A stretch of DNA of 64,000 nucleotides from Stomoxys calcitrans (GCF_963082655.1 NC_081555.1:177738944-177802943), one strand, 5' to 3'. Counted from the first letter of the stretch, positions 24,001-39,000 are shown. Notes: generated from the sequence alone by a model not told the origin. Program-made: numbers and translations.

Positions 24001-27000
24001 TAAACCAAATTACAACGATATCATGCTAAGGGATCTTGTAAGAGCTCATGAAGTCAAATCGAGGAATTCGATTTATATACGTGTTACATCTAAATATAGG
24101 TCTAATGGACCCAAAAACACAACCAAATCTGATCAAAATATCTATTAATGCAAAATTTTCAATGACTATTCCATTAAGGAACAGGGGATACTTCTCTCAC
24201 ATCAATGAGTGCCGTCCGATTAAAGTTTAGGTTTAATGATAAAGGGATTCCTTTTTATGCCGAATCCAAACGGCCTGTAATAGCGACACCATTTAGTAGA
24301 GAAGTTGTAACATGTTGCCAGCATTTGTAAGGGGATAACCACCGCTGACATTTTTCTCATATTAATGACGGGATTTGAGCCCAGGCGTTCGGCGTCATAG
24401 GTGGGCATGCCAACCTCTGTGCCACGGTAGACTTCAAATAAAATCCGTTGAAATTTCTATGTTTGTGTATCACAAGTTTACGGGTAAGTTATGTGAGAAT
24501 CCAGGTGAAACTTCTTGACAATTCCCCAACAATTCATTATCATATTCATTATCTTTAATATTCAAGTCTCAAATCACCTTAAAATGACTATTACCGATGA
24601 CAACGAAAGTGCCATGGAGTTGCATGCAAAAAAAAGCACAACTATTACCTTTCTTAAGATATGCGATTAACGAAATAATAATGGAAAACACTCATCTTGA
24701 CATCAGAGAAGTGAAACGTAAGACAACATGTAATGACAGTGCAAATCCCCAATCTAAAAAAACAAAAACAACAAGACGACGGAACAAATCCCCCATCTTA
24801 TTGGCAATTTAACAGGAGACAAATTACGCGCGTACATCCACCACAAAACTATCAGAAAATTTCTTCCACACGACAGCAACAAGTGCAACGTTGTTCGCCT
24901 ATGCCGCGATCACTTTTATTCAAATGACACCGCGTTCGCCGACTGCTTAACAAATCTCAACTTAAATGCCATCAGCAATACGTCAAGAAAAAGCTGCCGC
25001 ATCAACAACAATGCCAAAAGGCCAATCAAAGAAATCACAACTCAATGGAAAGTAAAATAAAAATGAAATACAAATTTTCAGGTGAATGACGGCGATGAAA
25101 TTTTTGTTGTTTGTTAGCGTTCACTATTGCAGACGCACATACACTGCTGCTGGTTACACTCACGAATGTGAATACGAAATTTTTGTAATTTTAAAAAAGA
25201 GTGATAAGAACGATAATAACGTCAACAACGGCAATAACCGTGAATAAGTATGTGGTTGGGTAGTCTAGTGGTTAAGCAATTCTAAAATATGAGTTATTAA
25301 AAGTAATCCCAGAAAAAAGGTATCTAAAAATACTTAATGATGAATGTATTCAAAAAAAAATTCTAAAATAGCTCAATGATAAATGTTTGCTGGGTTACTT
25401 TGAAGAAAATGGATCGAGCTAGTAAAAACTTAAAGTTAGTATTTAACAAGTGAAATCGTCTAAAATAGGCCAAGCAGAATATACCCTCCACAATAGGTCA
25501 CATGTAACAAGTTCTCTGAATGACTATTTCAAATTAGATTCTTGGTTTATACGCATAGGAGCCTTATGACTTCTATCATGGCTGTTAGGAGTCAAAACAA
25601 GATACCACGGTCAAAATTGCATTCTAACTGGATAATAATAAGTGCGGCATCTAGAAAGATGTGTATATCATAACATGGACCAAACGACAGGAACACACAG
25701 CTAAATCGAATTAGAATGTCAGGGCAATTAATAATATACATATGTATAAAATTTGCGGATCCCAGAACAATTTGAAACTTGCGTGAAAATCAAATTAAGA
25801 CAAAATTTTCTGTAGTCAAATGTTGACAAAACTTTATTAAAAGATCAAAATATGAAGAAATTAGCTAAAAGATGTAGTATACTAACAAAATCTTGGTTTA
25901 AAAAAGTATTTCTAAAATATGGTACAATCCCATACGTATGTTTTCAACAATTATTCACGAATTATAATAACTAAGGTAAACACTTCAGCTACTCACTTCA
26001 GCTCATGTCGACCAAATGGTGGTAATTACTTTGCACGAATTGTCGCCTGCATAAGTGTTGACGTTGTTGAAAAGCGTGACTGGGTTGCCTAATGTATACA
26101 TTTCTATGAATGCCGTAAAATGTTACATCTCAAAACTTAAGATTTCACGCCTTATGTTTACAAATACCCAAACATTAACGTCCCTTGCCAAGAGATGGTA
26201 AGACAAATAGGGATTACTTTCAAACTTCCAAAGCACAACTCGCCATTGTTTGATGACTCTCAATGGTGACAATTGTAATTTCACTAACACATTAACTATT
26301 TAGAAACATGCCTTTATAAAACTCAGCTTTACTTGAACACAATTTTAGCTAAATAAAAAAGTGTGAGATAATTTTTCTTTTGTTAACACATTTACAAAGG
26401 ATAAACCAAAAACAAAACTGAAAATAACGGTATTCTGCTGTTTTGTGAGTTGCCAATACATTCCAAAGACGAGCAATTAAACAGATAAAGAATGAATTTC
26501 GCACTTGGACGCGAAAAAATCTCTGCAGTTAAAAAATAAAAAAAATGTAGGTGAAAGCAGTAAAACAATAATTGGAGGAGGAAACCCCATAATTGCTCAC
26601 AAATTTATAATAATGACCAGCTAAATGAAGTAATAAAAATACCAAAGAAAACCATTAAAGATGTGAGAAAAACTGTGGGCCCTATCGGCGCCAGACGTGT
26701 AAAAATATTCTTGTGGCACTAACTACTCGGCAAACATACAACTTTCGTGGCGTTTTTGTTACTCCATCCACCTTTGGATTGGGGCATGGAATCAAAAAAA
26801 ATGAAAACTTGGCATACAAAACAAAGCGAGTTTGTTGTTTGTATCACTGCCACTATGAATGTTTTACTTGCCGCCGTATCGTTCATTTGAATTGTAATTC
26901 CACAAGTTGAATTAAAAATAGTGTCATTTGCAAAAACAAAGATCAAGATCAATGGATAGCACAAAGCCAGATAAAATGCTAAACACTGGTACAAACCTAG

Positions 27001-30000
27001 TTGTTGATACATAAGGGAGGTTCACACTTAGTGATCTTTAATTTATTTGCATTTGCCAGTCAATTCAATGTAGGTACATGATTTTTTGATGTACCTGATG
27101 TAAAAACTATGATGTAAATGGTTACAGGAGTCAAGACGATTGCTCGCCATACTCGTATTATTAGAATGTGGACAATTTCGACATTACTTTGAAGATTTCA
27201 ATAAAATTCAATATTCAAATTAAGTTATAACAGATAATTAAAGGCCTATGATTAGTACACATATTGTACAAAATGCAACAAAAACATTCATGTCATATCT
27301 AAAGTCCCTATTACATGGCACATCATGATGCGTATTGGTGAATATAGTTTCAATAAGAACCGGTTTCGGCTAAAATTAGAGCGGGGAAATATCAATAGTC
27401 GCAAGATTTGAACTTTTTATAATAAATATCGATAGTATCGATACTAACGTTAATTTCCCATCACCTATATTTCGAACGAAAATGAAAGATAAAATCAGGA
27501 GATCGATTTATATAAAAGAAATATCAATGCAAAGACCGAATAAGTCCAAATTTAATAAAGTCAGTTGGAAGTCATGAGAGAAATAATTGTATAAAATTGT
27601 AGCCCAAACGGATGAAAATTGCGCCCACTATAGGTGATATGTATCTTATTGGGTACATTCAGTGTCGGATCGTTTATTTTTATTCAATTTTTAGGAAAAA
27701 TATAATTGATAGTCATACAAAATATCGATAATGCTCTCGATATTTTTCCAGCTTTAGCTCAAATACCCCCTTGCCTGACCCACGTGAAATTGTACGGAAT
27801 ATTAAACAAAACTTGGGGAGAACACGAATGTGGAGGGGAAAAAATATGTAAGAGTTAATCCAGGGGCTCCAGGGACTAGAGAATTTTTACTCCCTTTTGA
27901 AATATTTACGAAAATGTTTGTGTAGAGTGGATATGTGATAAAAATTGTGTTTTATTTTAGTACAATGCTCAATAGTGATAGATGTACTATGGGACTCTTT
28001 AAAGTGCCATCAAGTACAAAGATTAGAAATAAACAAAGAAAATTAAGAGAAGAGAGAATTTCAAATAAAACTGTGAATGACCAATGAATCTGTTCGTTTT
28101 TCAATCGATTGTGGATGCTCTTGCTTTTAAAATTTTCAATTATTTCAACAAAACGCTTTTTAACATTCTTGTTGGCTTCTTTTTCTAATTCACTTGCAAT
28201 TTCTATAGTTTTTGTTTTTCCCCCAGTTCCTTTTTTCCCATCTTAGAGTTGTACTCTATTCTGATTTCGGAATAGCCGCTGAAATTTTTAATTGTTTCGC
28301 GAGCTAAATTTGACAGCAATGAAATGTTTTCGTTTTCATATCAATACGTTTCTTTAGCTGCAGTTATTGTTTTCTCTATTTTATATACTTTTTCTCAAAT
28401 AGATGAAGAAAAAAGAACCACTGAAACCAATAAAACAAACAAAAATGATGCCGGCAATAGTTTCAATTGTTGGCACTATAATAGTTTTTTACCATTTCCT
28501 CACTAAAAGCAGAGTTCTACTTTTCCGCCTATATTTAGCCAATGTTTCGCCAATTTTTTTTTATACGGAATTTGACAGCATTCCGCCTGAAAAGTTGAAC
28601 AGAAACATGAGATTTCTAATCCTTGTTCGTAGTAGCAATTTAGCGTTGATAGCCATGATTTGTCTATTTTAATTTATCGTCTTTGATATATAGAGCAAAT
28701 CACGGTTAGTAGTTTCTTATTATCTGTTATTGCAAGTTATCGATAACCTACCACAACAACTTTGCACTGATATTTTGTCCAGAACATTTGACTTGTACTG
28801 GATGGGATAAGAAAATCAAATAAACCAAGACAAATATTTTTATCGTTGGCGTTATCTAGGGATTACCAGGTGGAATTTATAGCTAATTTTACCCTTTTTT
28901 AAAAAAAAAATTTCTGTTTTTGCAAAAGGCGCCGCAGGGAAAAATTTTTTTTTTAAGGAAAGTAAAAAGGACGCCAATCTTAAAGCCTCACCTTCAAACA
29001 CACTGAGTGGACTTTTATAACTTTTTCGTCATATCCATGTTCTACACAAAATTCTGCAATTTTGTCAAATATTCGGTCACTTTCACTCGAAACTAATGTT
29101 TCTTGTGAAATTTTAACGGGGAACGCAAACAATTACGGCCGTATTCGCAAAATTAAATAAAGCCTTAAAAAAAGTTCATTTATTTATTTGGTTTATTTTT
29201 GAAACAAACTCACTTAGACAATTTTTTCTATTGTGATATCACAGCAGAAACCGACCAAAGCCTCTGCTGGGAATCGAACCCACGACCCCCGCACTGGTAA
29301 TCCGAAAACTCAGCTACATGCACACTCAAATTAGTGAGTAACAAAGATTAACCAGAGCGGTTTTAGTAATTTTTCTGGCTGCCTATCTGCCACAAAACTT
29401 GTTTGTTTTTTTAAATATATTTTTGTAAAGTATGCCCATTTCTGAACTACCCTTAAAAGCCGGCTAATTACAGCAACAACTATGGTGTCATGACAGGTAT
29501 AATGTGAGTGCGCACCATGCATTTCGCTGCTCCGATGTGTGGGTTGACTGACGTGTTTTCTGTGTGTGTGTAACCCATACTACTGCCAACCATTTCGTGT
29601 GACAAATACTTTAGTTTGATTTATTTTTAAAGTTTATTTCTCAAGTGGTGGTAGGTAGGTTTTCGTTGTTTCTGCTAGATAATGAGATAATGAAGCTTAC
29701 TGCGAAGTAAGGTGGTGATGATTAATAACGAAACAATAGAAATAAGCAATGGTCGAAAAATTAGTAAGCGTTTTTGTGATTATGGACTGGTAAATGTTTT
29801 CTTTCCTTTTTGTTGGCTTTTTTTACTTGTCTGTCTTTGATGGACTTTCAGACCAAAGGAAAATTACGCCTAATGACACTAAAATATCTGCAAATGATTT
29901 TTTCTCCCAAGTTTTTATGTTGTAGGAAGTCGCTTTGTTTGATGTTCAACTATTTGAAATATTTTATGACTAGTAGCAAGAGAATCGTCTTAATAATGGA

Positions 30001-33000
30001 GTGCAAATTAACCCCAGAGGTCAAATGTTTGAAAGTCACCATTTACTGATTCTACAAAATTAACAAAATTGAAATTAAAATGTTTGCAATTTTTAACGTT
30101 TTTTTTTATTTGGTGATATGGTGTTCTAATTTAAAAGATTTTCTCGCAGAATGCGAAGAAAAATATTTTGTACACGTTTCAATTTCCAAAACATAAATGG
30201 TTTAAAGGCCAATTGTCTTATTTTGCAGAGGTAGTTTTTGTAATATAACCCGCTACTTTTCTCTGCGCATTGTGGGAGAGCATAAATAAAATACCACACC
30301 TCTGTACAGCTATCCTCATTCATTTCAATTTTAACCAACATCAAAAAGAAGCTTGATTTTTAAATATATTATGGACAAAACAAAATTACTTTCAAATTCC
30401 TTAGCAAAAAATAACAAAACCATTTTATGCAAATTAACATTAAAATAATCATGATATACCATAATGGAATGAAATGCAAAAGTTATGCATACGTTCAATC
30501 AACTCTTATGAAAAAGTAAATTCGAAAGATAAACGCTTAACATTACATTAAAATGCCTAATGAATTTATTACAGATAACAAAAAATATATTATAAAATTT
30601 AATGCCTCGGGGCAGATCAAATTTTAACTTTTTAAGATCTAAAGTTGTGCACACAATACGAAATCATTAAGTTCTTTAGAGTTCTTTGGAAAACTTTTTC
30701 AAAAACAAGGGTTTCTAGTAATAAATGAAATTTAAGAAAAATTAAAGTTAGAAACATTTGTATGAGAAATAAAGTACATTTATTATGAAGTTTTTCTTTT
30801 ATTGTAACTATCTAACGTTTCGCTTCAAAATATCAAACGTTAATCATAAACGTAACATTATTGAGTGCAGCTAACTTTGTTTATTGTAAACCCCTTAGCA
30901 TCTTCGCCTACCGTAAACACCCGTCTCACCCACTAGAGGGAGAAAGGAGGTGAGTTTTTAAGCGTATAGACCAGTGATGGATAAAACGTGATGGGCGAAT
31001 GGTAAATTCGGGAATTGACAATTTTTTAAGTTTCGCCATACGCCAGATACTTGCAACGACAAAAATAATTAGATCAACATGGAAGGCTTTTAATGTAATT
31101 TATATCAAAACATCGAAATAAATCCAAATATACTCTGGAGAGTTTCAATTACCAACATCTGCTTATAATTGATAAAAATGTAAGTTTGCCGATGCTTTGT
31201 TGTATCAATTCGCCGATGCGGCCATCTTATAAATACGCTTTGCCGACGCCTATAAGCTTGACATTTGTTGTCAAATGTTGAGAGCGTTAAAATTTCTCTG
31301 TAATTCCAATTCTCTTTACACATGTTCCAAGACTAATGAAAAGGGTAAAAAACAGGTGTGCGCCCAACTAAAAAACAAATATTGATTTCTATATAAAAAT
31401 ATTTTGTTTTATCCAGATGTTTGTACGTGAGATTGATTATATTTCAAATCCCTTAATTATAGTAATTGAAGCCACAATAATATCAAATATTTCCATGAAT
31501 AATTTTTTGTCGCAAAAATTTACTGTTCAAAATAATAAGAGTACTGATATATAACTCAACATTTTAAATCAAATGGCAAAAATATTGAAAATTTATTTAG
31601 TAATAAATTAAAATTTTTCTGTTTCTATAATAATAACATATTCTTTCATGACTTCTGCACATCAATGGAAGGAGACACATTTCGTATATACTGGAAACTC
31701 TTTACAAGGAGTTTTTTTGTATCTCTTTAAACACATTTTGTGTCAAGCATTATAGCTCCTCCGCATTTGCGTCGCTGTAAAATAATTTCCAATATCTTCC
31801 CATATATGTTCCATGAGATTGAGGTCAGAGACCTAGCAGCTTACGACTTAACCTAAGCCCCATTGACTTTTTGCTAGTACTTTTTTCCAATTTGCTAGTA
31901 TTTTTCCGGTGTTGGAATTATATACATTTATACATTATATGTTCCAGAATGTCAACGTAGACGTGCATATTCATGACCTACACCATTGTTAAAAATGCTC
32001 CAATTTGTCAATACTTTTCACCCCACCATGTAGTCAAACATGTTATAATTTTTTGTATAATGTGCTTTATATTATGTGTTGGGAAGACATCCTACATACT
32101 GTCTAGACCCAGTTCCACCAAATAATAATATTTTACAATTGTCGGTCAACACTATATTCCTCCATTTTTCCATTAGACGATCTATATAACTCTTAGCAAA
32201 CTAAACTGATTATATCCTGGTCATCATTGGTAGCGTTCTTGAACGATAGGCCAATAAGTAACTTTCCAACAATGGTTTGCGAATATTGGGACCAACTACA
32301 GTAGGTAGTTGATGTTTTATGTTTGAGTCCAAGTGTTTCACACTTTTTTTGTGTGATGAGGCAATTGCAATGATTAGAACCAAGCATCCTATTTTCATAA
32401 TTTCTCTATAAATTTTTCATTGTTTTTTTGGTAATTTTTTCCTAGTTTTGGGGTAATTCTCGCCTTTCCTTGGAATAGTGCCTTATTCGTTTTACAATTA
32501 AAAACATTATTACAAAAATAACGAATTACACTTCAAACAAATCCCAAAAGGATTTTCTCGTTTATTTGGTACAGAGAAAATATTAGAGAAAAATATTTTT
32601 AGTAATATTATTTTTTCAACCGTGATTCGCAAGTTTTTCGTGAGTCGTGCGTGAGTAAAATTTTTGTCTCGTGAGCATGAATGAAAAATCACTCGAGCAC
32701 ACATCTCTAATCTGAATAGCAATGGCTAAAAGTGGAATAAGTAATGCAAGAACTGCTAAGAATTTAATTAAAATCACATTTATGAATTCCGAGAAACATT
32801 TATTTATATCTAAACCGATTGATTTTGTTTATTTTGTTGATATTTGATTTTGTCGGATGAATGCTAGTGTTGGTCACCGTTAAAATACCATGATTTAGCT
32901 AAAAGTGCGTTTTATTTGTCCGTAAGCTTTCGAATTCGCTAGATTGTCAAATAAAACAAACCAAACAATGTGAAATAGCATGTGTGCGATTGCCCAACAG

Positions 33001-36000
33001 TGGTTTAAAGCAACCATAAACAAAAAAATTTCAGTGATTTATATCCATTAAGTCCCGCAAAATGGACTTTCCGGAACTTGTAGTCCAAAATTGGGGACTT
33101 TAGTCAAGTTGACCGTGCCAACGAGAGTATTGAGTATATGTCGGAGAGTAAGGTAAGAATAAGAGAAGAGCGGATTAAGAGATAAAAGACAGCAGTAGCC
33201 GGTGTCTGATCAACTAACCTGAAGTAGATAGCAACTTGTTATTCTAATGTATATCGTCACATTTTTGTAACCAAAATTATTGCTTTTATACCCTCCACCA
33301 TAGGATGGGGGTATACTAATATCGTCATTCTGTTTATAACACCTCGAAATATGCGTCTAAGACCCCATAAAGTCTATATATATTCTTGATCGTCATGACA
33401 TATTATGTCGATCTAGCCATGTCCGTCCGTCCGTTCGTCTTTCTACCGAAAGCACGCTAACTTCTGAAGGAGTCAAGTTAGACGCTTAAAGTTTTGCACT
33501 AATACTTTTTATTAGTGTAGGTCGCTTGGGATTGTAAATGGACCAAATCGATCCATGTTTTGATATAGCTGCCATATAAACCGATCTTGGATCTTGACTT
33601 CTTGAGCGCAATTCTCGTCCGATTTGACTGAAATTTTGCACGTGGTGTTTTGATATCACTTCCAACAACTGTGCTAAGTATGGTTCAAATCGGTTCATAA
33701 CCTGATACAGCTGCCATAAAAACGATATTGGGTCTTGACTTCTTCAGCTTTTAGAGGGCGCAATTTTTATCCGATTTGGCTGTTATTTTCCACGTGGTGT
33801 TTTGGTGTTACTTTCAACCACTGTGCCAAGTACGGTTTAAATCGGATAACAACCTGGTATAGCTGCCATATAAACCGACCTTGGATCTTGACTTCTTGAG
33901 CCTCTAGAGGGCGCAATTCTTATCCGATTTGGCTGAAATTTTGCACGTAGTGTTTTGCTATGACTTTCAACATCAGCGCTAAGTATGGCGAAATCAATAC
34001 ATAAGCTGATACAGCTGCCATATAAACCCATCTGGGATCTTGACTTCTTGAGCCTCTAGAGGGCGCAGTTATTATCCATGACCTTCAACATACATGTTAA
34101 ATATGGTCTGAATCAATATATAGCTTTATACAGCTCCCATATAAACCGATCTTCCGATTTTGCTTCTTGAGCCCCCCACATGGTGCAATTCTTATCCAAA
34201 TGGACTGAAATATTACACAATGACTTCTGCAATGTTTAGCATTCAATTCATTTATGGTCCGAATCGGACTACAACTTGTTTATAGCTAAGAAATCATTTT
34301 TGCCTGTTTTGTTGCAACAATTTTTTCGGCACATCCGTATGCAGTACTTGTTTATTCTCATTGACGGCTGTCTTACATCTACTCAACAAAGAAAAAAGCA
34401 GAGAAGAACAAAAATAAAAATAAGTGAATGTTGGATGCTAAAATTGTTTAAAACGCAAAAATAGAACATTCGCTGTTTGTTGCTTTCAGAGATGACTATA
34501 TGTAGCACAGACGGAATGGATGGAGGAGAACCACACATTGTTATTAAACACCAATAGTGGCAGTTAGCCGCACAGTAAATGACTACACAAGTATGTACTT
34601 CTCCCAAACATCTATAGTTATGGGCCAAGAAGATGTGGTAACTCCTAGAATAGTCGAATGTAATGTATACACAGAGATTTCATTCCATGTGCCTATTTTT
34701 AGACGAGCAGTGTGCCTACGAGTTTGTAGAAATGCTTCTTTCTTTTGCAAGTAGCAAGTGAAATGCTATGCATTTTTTACACAACACTAAGCCCCATTTA
34801 CATGGATGGCTTTGTTTGCTGTTGATGCAGAGCGATATGTAGTCAAGTGACTACATGCAGTTAGTTGCACACAGTTAGCTGTTGCAATGATGGAAAACAG
34901 GAATTTCCAATTAATAAATTAAACCGCACGGCTACAATACACCACACAGAACTTTGCAACGATCCACATTAGATGTCATCGCTTCAATGAACATTTTCAA
35001 ATGAATTAAGTGACGGCTGTAGGTTTTCTATGCACATCATCATAATTAAAATTACAATGATTATTATTATCATCATCATCATGACGATTGCAATGCTTAT
35101 TGATTGACAAATAAAAAAAAGCCAAAGACCAAACCGATATTAAGAAGGCCTTGTGCAACAACAATTGCGGCGGAAAATGCGATAGGTGCAGCACTCACTG
35201 CAATCTAGATCATGGATTGAGTGAATAGAAGTCTGTCTTTCGTCGTTTGCATTTCAAATTAATTTACAAATGTATTGAGGACCAGTTTGACTTTTTTGTT
35301 ATTCTCCCCCATTAAATGGTCGGCAGTTTATTTTGTAAATGAATCTTTTGTCAAACAAGTTCCGTTCAATTTTTTACGACCTTGGCTTTCAAAGTTCAAC
35401 TGGGCATATAATCACATCCCTCCACCGGTATAAATACAATGGCTACAAAGGGTTTATTTTTAAGGGTCATTTTATACATATACGGTTATAATACACCTGT
35501 TGATGAGCTAGGTGAAACAAAAATATTGAAGATTTCTTTAACTTGAGTTGGTACCTAGCATGCTTGTACTTTGACCAGGATTCAACAACCAGGAAGATGC
35601 GACAAATACCGAAAACAAAGGTTAAAAGTTTTCCAGGAAAATCTTGAGCAAATGCTACATATAAAAGTTGGTACTATATTCGGGTTTCGCGGTGAAACTC
35701 CATATGGAGTTTTACAGCATTCCGCCTGAAAAGCTGAACAGAATACTCAGCTTAAGGGAGAACTTAAAGTGTGTTCGGGCAGTCAATATTTACAAAATAA
35801 TTTCACTTGAAGTCGTTCGAGTACTTTATTTGTCAGCAGAAGAATGTGCGAGAGAGCAAATTTTGACAGACCCGTAAAAAACTCATGGCTCAATAATACA
35901 GACACAAAGGCATGTACCTGGTAAATTCATAACACATTTTTGAGATTTATCATATTTTACAACTCTTTTGTATTTGTTTGGCAGGAGATTAATTTTTATT

Positions 36001-39000
36001 AAGATATTACTAACAACAATAAAAGCTTTAACAGGAGAGTAAAATATAAGTAAGTAAAATAATAAAAAAAAATAATGTTAGTTTGTTGAAAATCAGTCTC
36101 TAGTCTAATAAAACACCGTTTACACTGCTCTTTAAATCCAGATTAAATGGCTCGATCATCTGTTTTCCCTTTGTAAAATCAGCTGACGAGAGCCTTAAAT
36201 CCGGATTTAATGAACAGTATAAACGGGGTCTTAAGCTAAAATCTGAAAGCCCTTTGAAAAGATGAATTATTTTATCCTACATTGGGAATATCAACCGAAA
36301 GGCAAAAAAATCAGAGAAGTTAGAATACTCAATGTTTGCTACATGATGCCAACATTGTAAACAAGATGAAGATCTGTTGAAAACGTATAGAATCAAAGCC
36401 ACTAATAATATACTACACTCGCCATTCGATGATTAAGGAAAACGAATGCTTTGTTTATAGAATTTCCCACGAGCAACCCGTAGTGCTAAGAAACGCTATC
36501 AAAAATTGAGATGAGTAAACAAAACAACACAATACATAAATACACATAAATACACTTACCATTCAACGCAAGTTTATTTAAAAGAATTGATTTTTGAGAA
36601 ATTTCTTAAGTGAGATTATCTATCACGTAGATAGACAAATGAGTTCATCCCATTAATCAGTGTTGCCGTTATTGGTAGATTCCTACCGAAATTGGTAGGT
36701 TTTTATACTCTTGGTAGGTTGGTAGGCTGACCTTAATTTTTGGTAAGTTTTTCAAACATGTAAATACCAAGGTTAAAAGGAAAAAATTGTCGGGAATGAC
36801 TTAAACTTATTTCACTTTTTGGCGTTTCTGTGTATTCGTTAAGAGTGCATAATTAAACCATGAATATCGAGGGGCCAAATACTGTTACTCACTGTAACAA
36901 ATTTCAGGAAAAAGCGTGAATGTTCTGATATTGAACGTAACTGGTATGAGTGCTGAGGGATCTATTCCAAATTTGGTAAATTCTGGGTAAGAAATACGGC
37001 TTTTGAACGTTCATCGAAAAACAGGGCTATACGGCAGCTGCATATAAATATGGTCAGACCTGGTCCATACTTAGATGTTGAGGGGTCCATGCAACTCAGG
37101 TACAGGCGAAAATGGCTAATAAAGGGCATTTCTGGGCTGAAACTCTTGAACCGGGAGTTCGCTTCTTTTAAACTCGGTACGCATGTTTATTAAAATCGTA
37201 AAAAAAACTACTTTCTTATAAGGAAAGGGTGCTATATGGAGATATAGGGCATTTTTAAACTTCAGGTTGTAGAGTGATTTCAACAAACAGATGGACGGAA
37301 ATATATAGATCGTCTATGAACATAACAACGATCAAGTTGATATACATTGTAGGGTTGAAAATGTATAAATGTATGTGTTTCGAAAAGGAATGGGAAAAAG
37401 AGCCAACTTTTCGGTGGCGGGTATAAAAAAATATCCCATATTCATGGCTTGTAGAAAATTTGGTAGATTTTAGTCGGATTTGGTAGGATTTTTCTTAAAT
37501 TTTGGTAGTAAATAATTTTCTTTATTGGCCACACTGTCAATAATCACTTCGCTTGTGAACTAACACACACGAGTTCACGAGATACTGGTTAGAATAAAGA
37601 GAAATTCAATTATGGCCATAGTCAGTCATAGCGATGGCAAAATCCCCCCTAATACTGGCAACATTTTTGAGGTACTATGCCAAGTAAAACTTCTCTCCAA
37701 ATAGGTGTCGTACTGCGGGAAGTTTGCCGCTGTTCCTTAGTGCAATGTTCATGGGCAAAATTTGCAATTTTTGGTATACAAAAAATATACCGTATTCTTG
37801 GCTTGTAGAACATTTGATAGGCTTTGGTCGGATTTGGTAGGATTTCAAGTTTAAGTTTTGGTAGGAAATAATTTTCTTGAGTGGCAACACTGCCAATAAT
37901 CACTTCGCTTGAAAACAAACACACACGAGCACACGAGTTGCTGGTTAGAATAAAGAGAAATTCAATTATGGCCATAATCAGCCACAGCGATAGCAAAATC
38001 CCCCATTTGGCATTAATGCCAATCTGAGATTAGTCAAATAAATGTCTCTAGCTTGGGTTTGTATAATATGACAAAAAGCATCTACAAACGTGAGATATCT
38101 TATAAAAATTTTACCCATCCATCAACCATCCCTTTTAATATTGAATTTTCAAGCCAATCGGCAAATGTCATTGCACCAAATGCTGGTGATAAGAGGCAAC
38201 TGTGGAAAACCAGATTTTTACCATGACTGAGCATTTTGCGGACAAAGTAAAAAAGATTAAATAACCTGATGTTGACATAGATAAAAGAAGAAAAAGAAAA
38301 GAGGCTACTGACGGAACGCAGTCATCTATGGCAGCTACAAGTGGTCTGGAATGGCGTATAAAAACAATCGAGGAAGAGCCAACCAAATACGGAAGAAAAC
38401 AGTGATTTAATACCTTTGGTATTTGCAAAGACAACAATAAATGCTACAAAACTATAGAAAAAACGGAGAAACTGGGCAGGGAAGACAAACGAATGTTCAA
38501 ACTTATCGAACAGAAAACACAGCAGAAAAAACGAAGACTATGTGAGTCTTACCATTGACTCAAACAAAAACTGGATGTCAGCATGCTACGTACAACAACA
38601 CTTCTATAGATCACTTGTTGGTGCGTAGCAGGTGTTGGGTTATTTAAGATCGATGTTACATACTGGTTTAGCATGTCGCTGTTGTTGCCTCTTGAAACCC
38701 AAAAGTGCAACAGGTTTAGAAGCAGCATTTAGAATTCTTTGGCAGCACACATATGTGTCTAACTTTATGGTAATGCATCTAAATGTGGTCATTTGAGCTT
38801 CGATAATGTGTGAGGATTGTGAACTAAATCTCTAAAAACAAAATGAACTGCTTTATAAGAGTAGAATCCAACTGGGGGTAGTTTCTGTGATGACGTATCT
38901 TCTATTCAGGTAGAATATTCTCATAGAAAAAGTATCGATGTGCAGCTTATATCAAATTGGACATAAACCTACTATGCAACAATTTGTCTATTTTAACAAA

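Noticed and set aside
33486..34031. Minus-strand frames of 70 and 64 codons with shared peptide RSRSQDPRSVYMAAI
   Set aside because: The shared peptide comes from the 150-bp modules of family M, not from a protein family.
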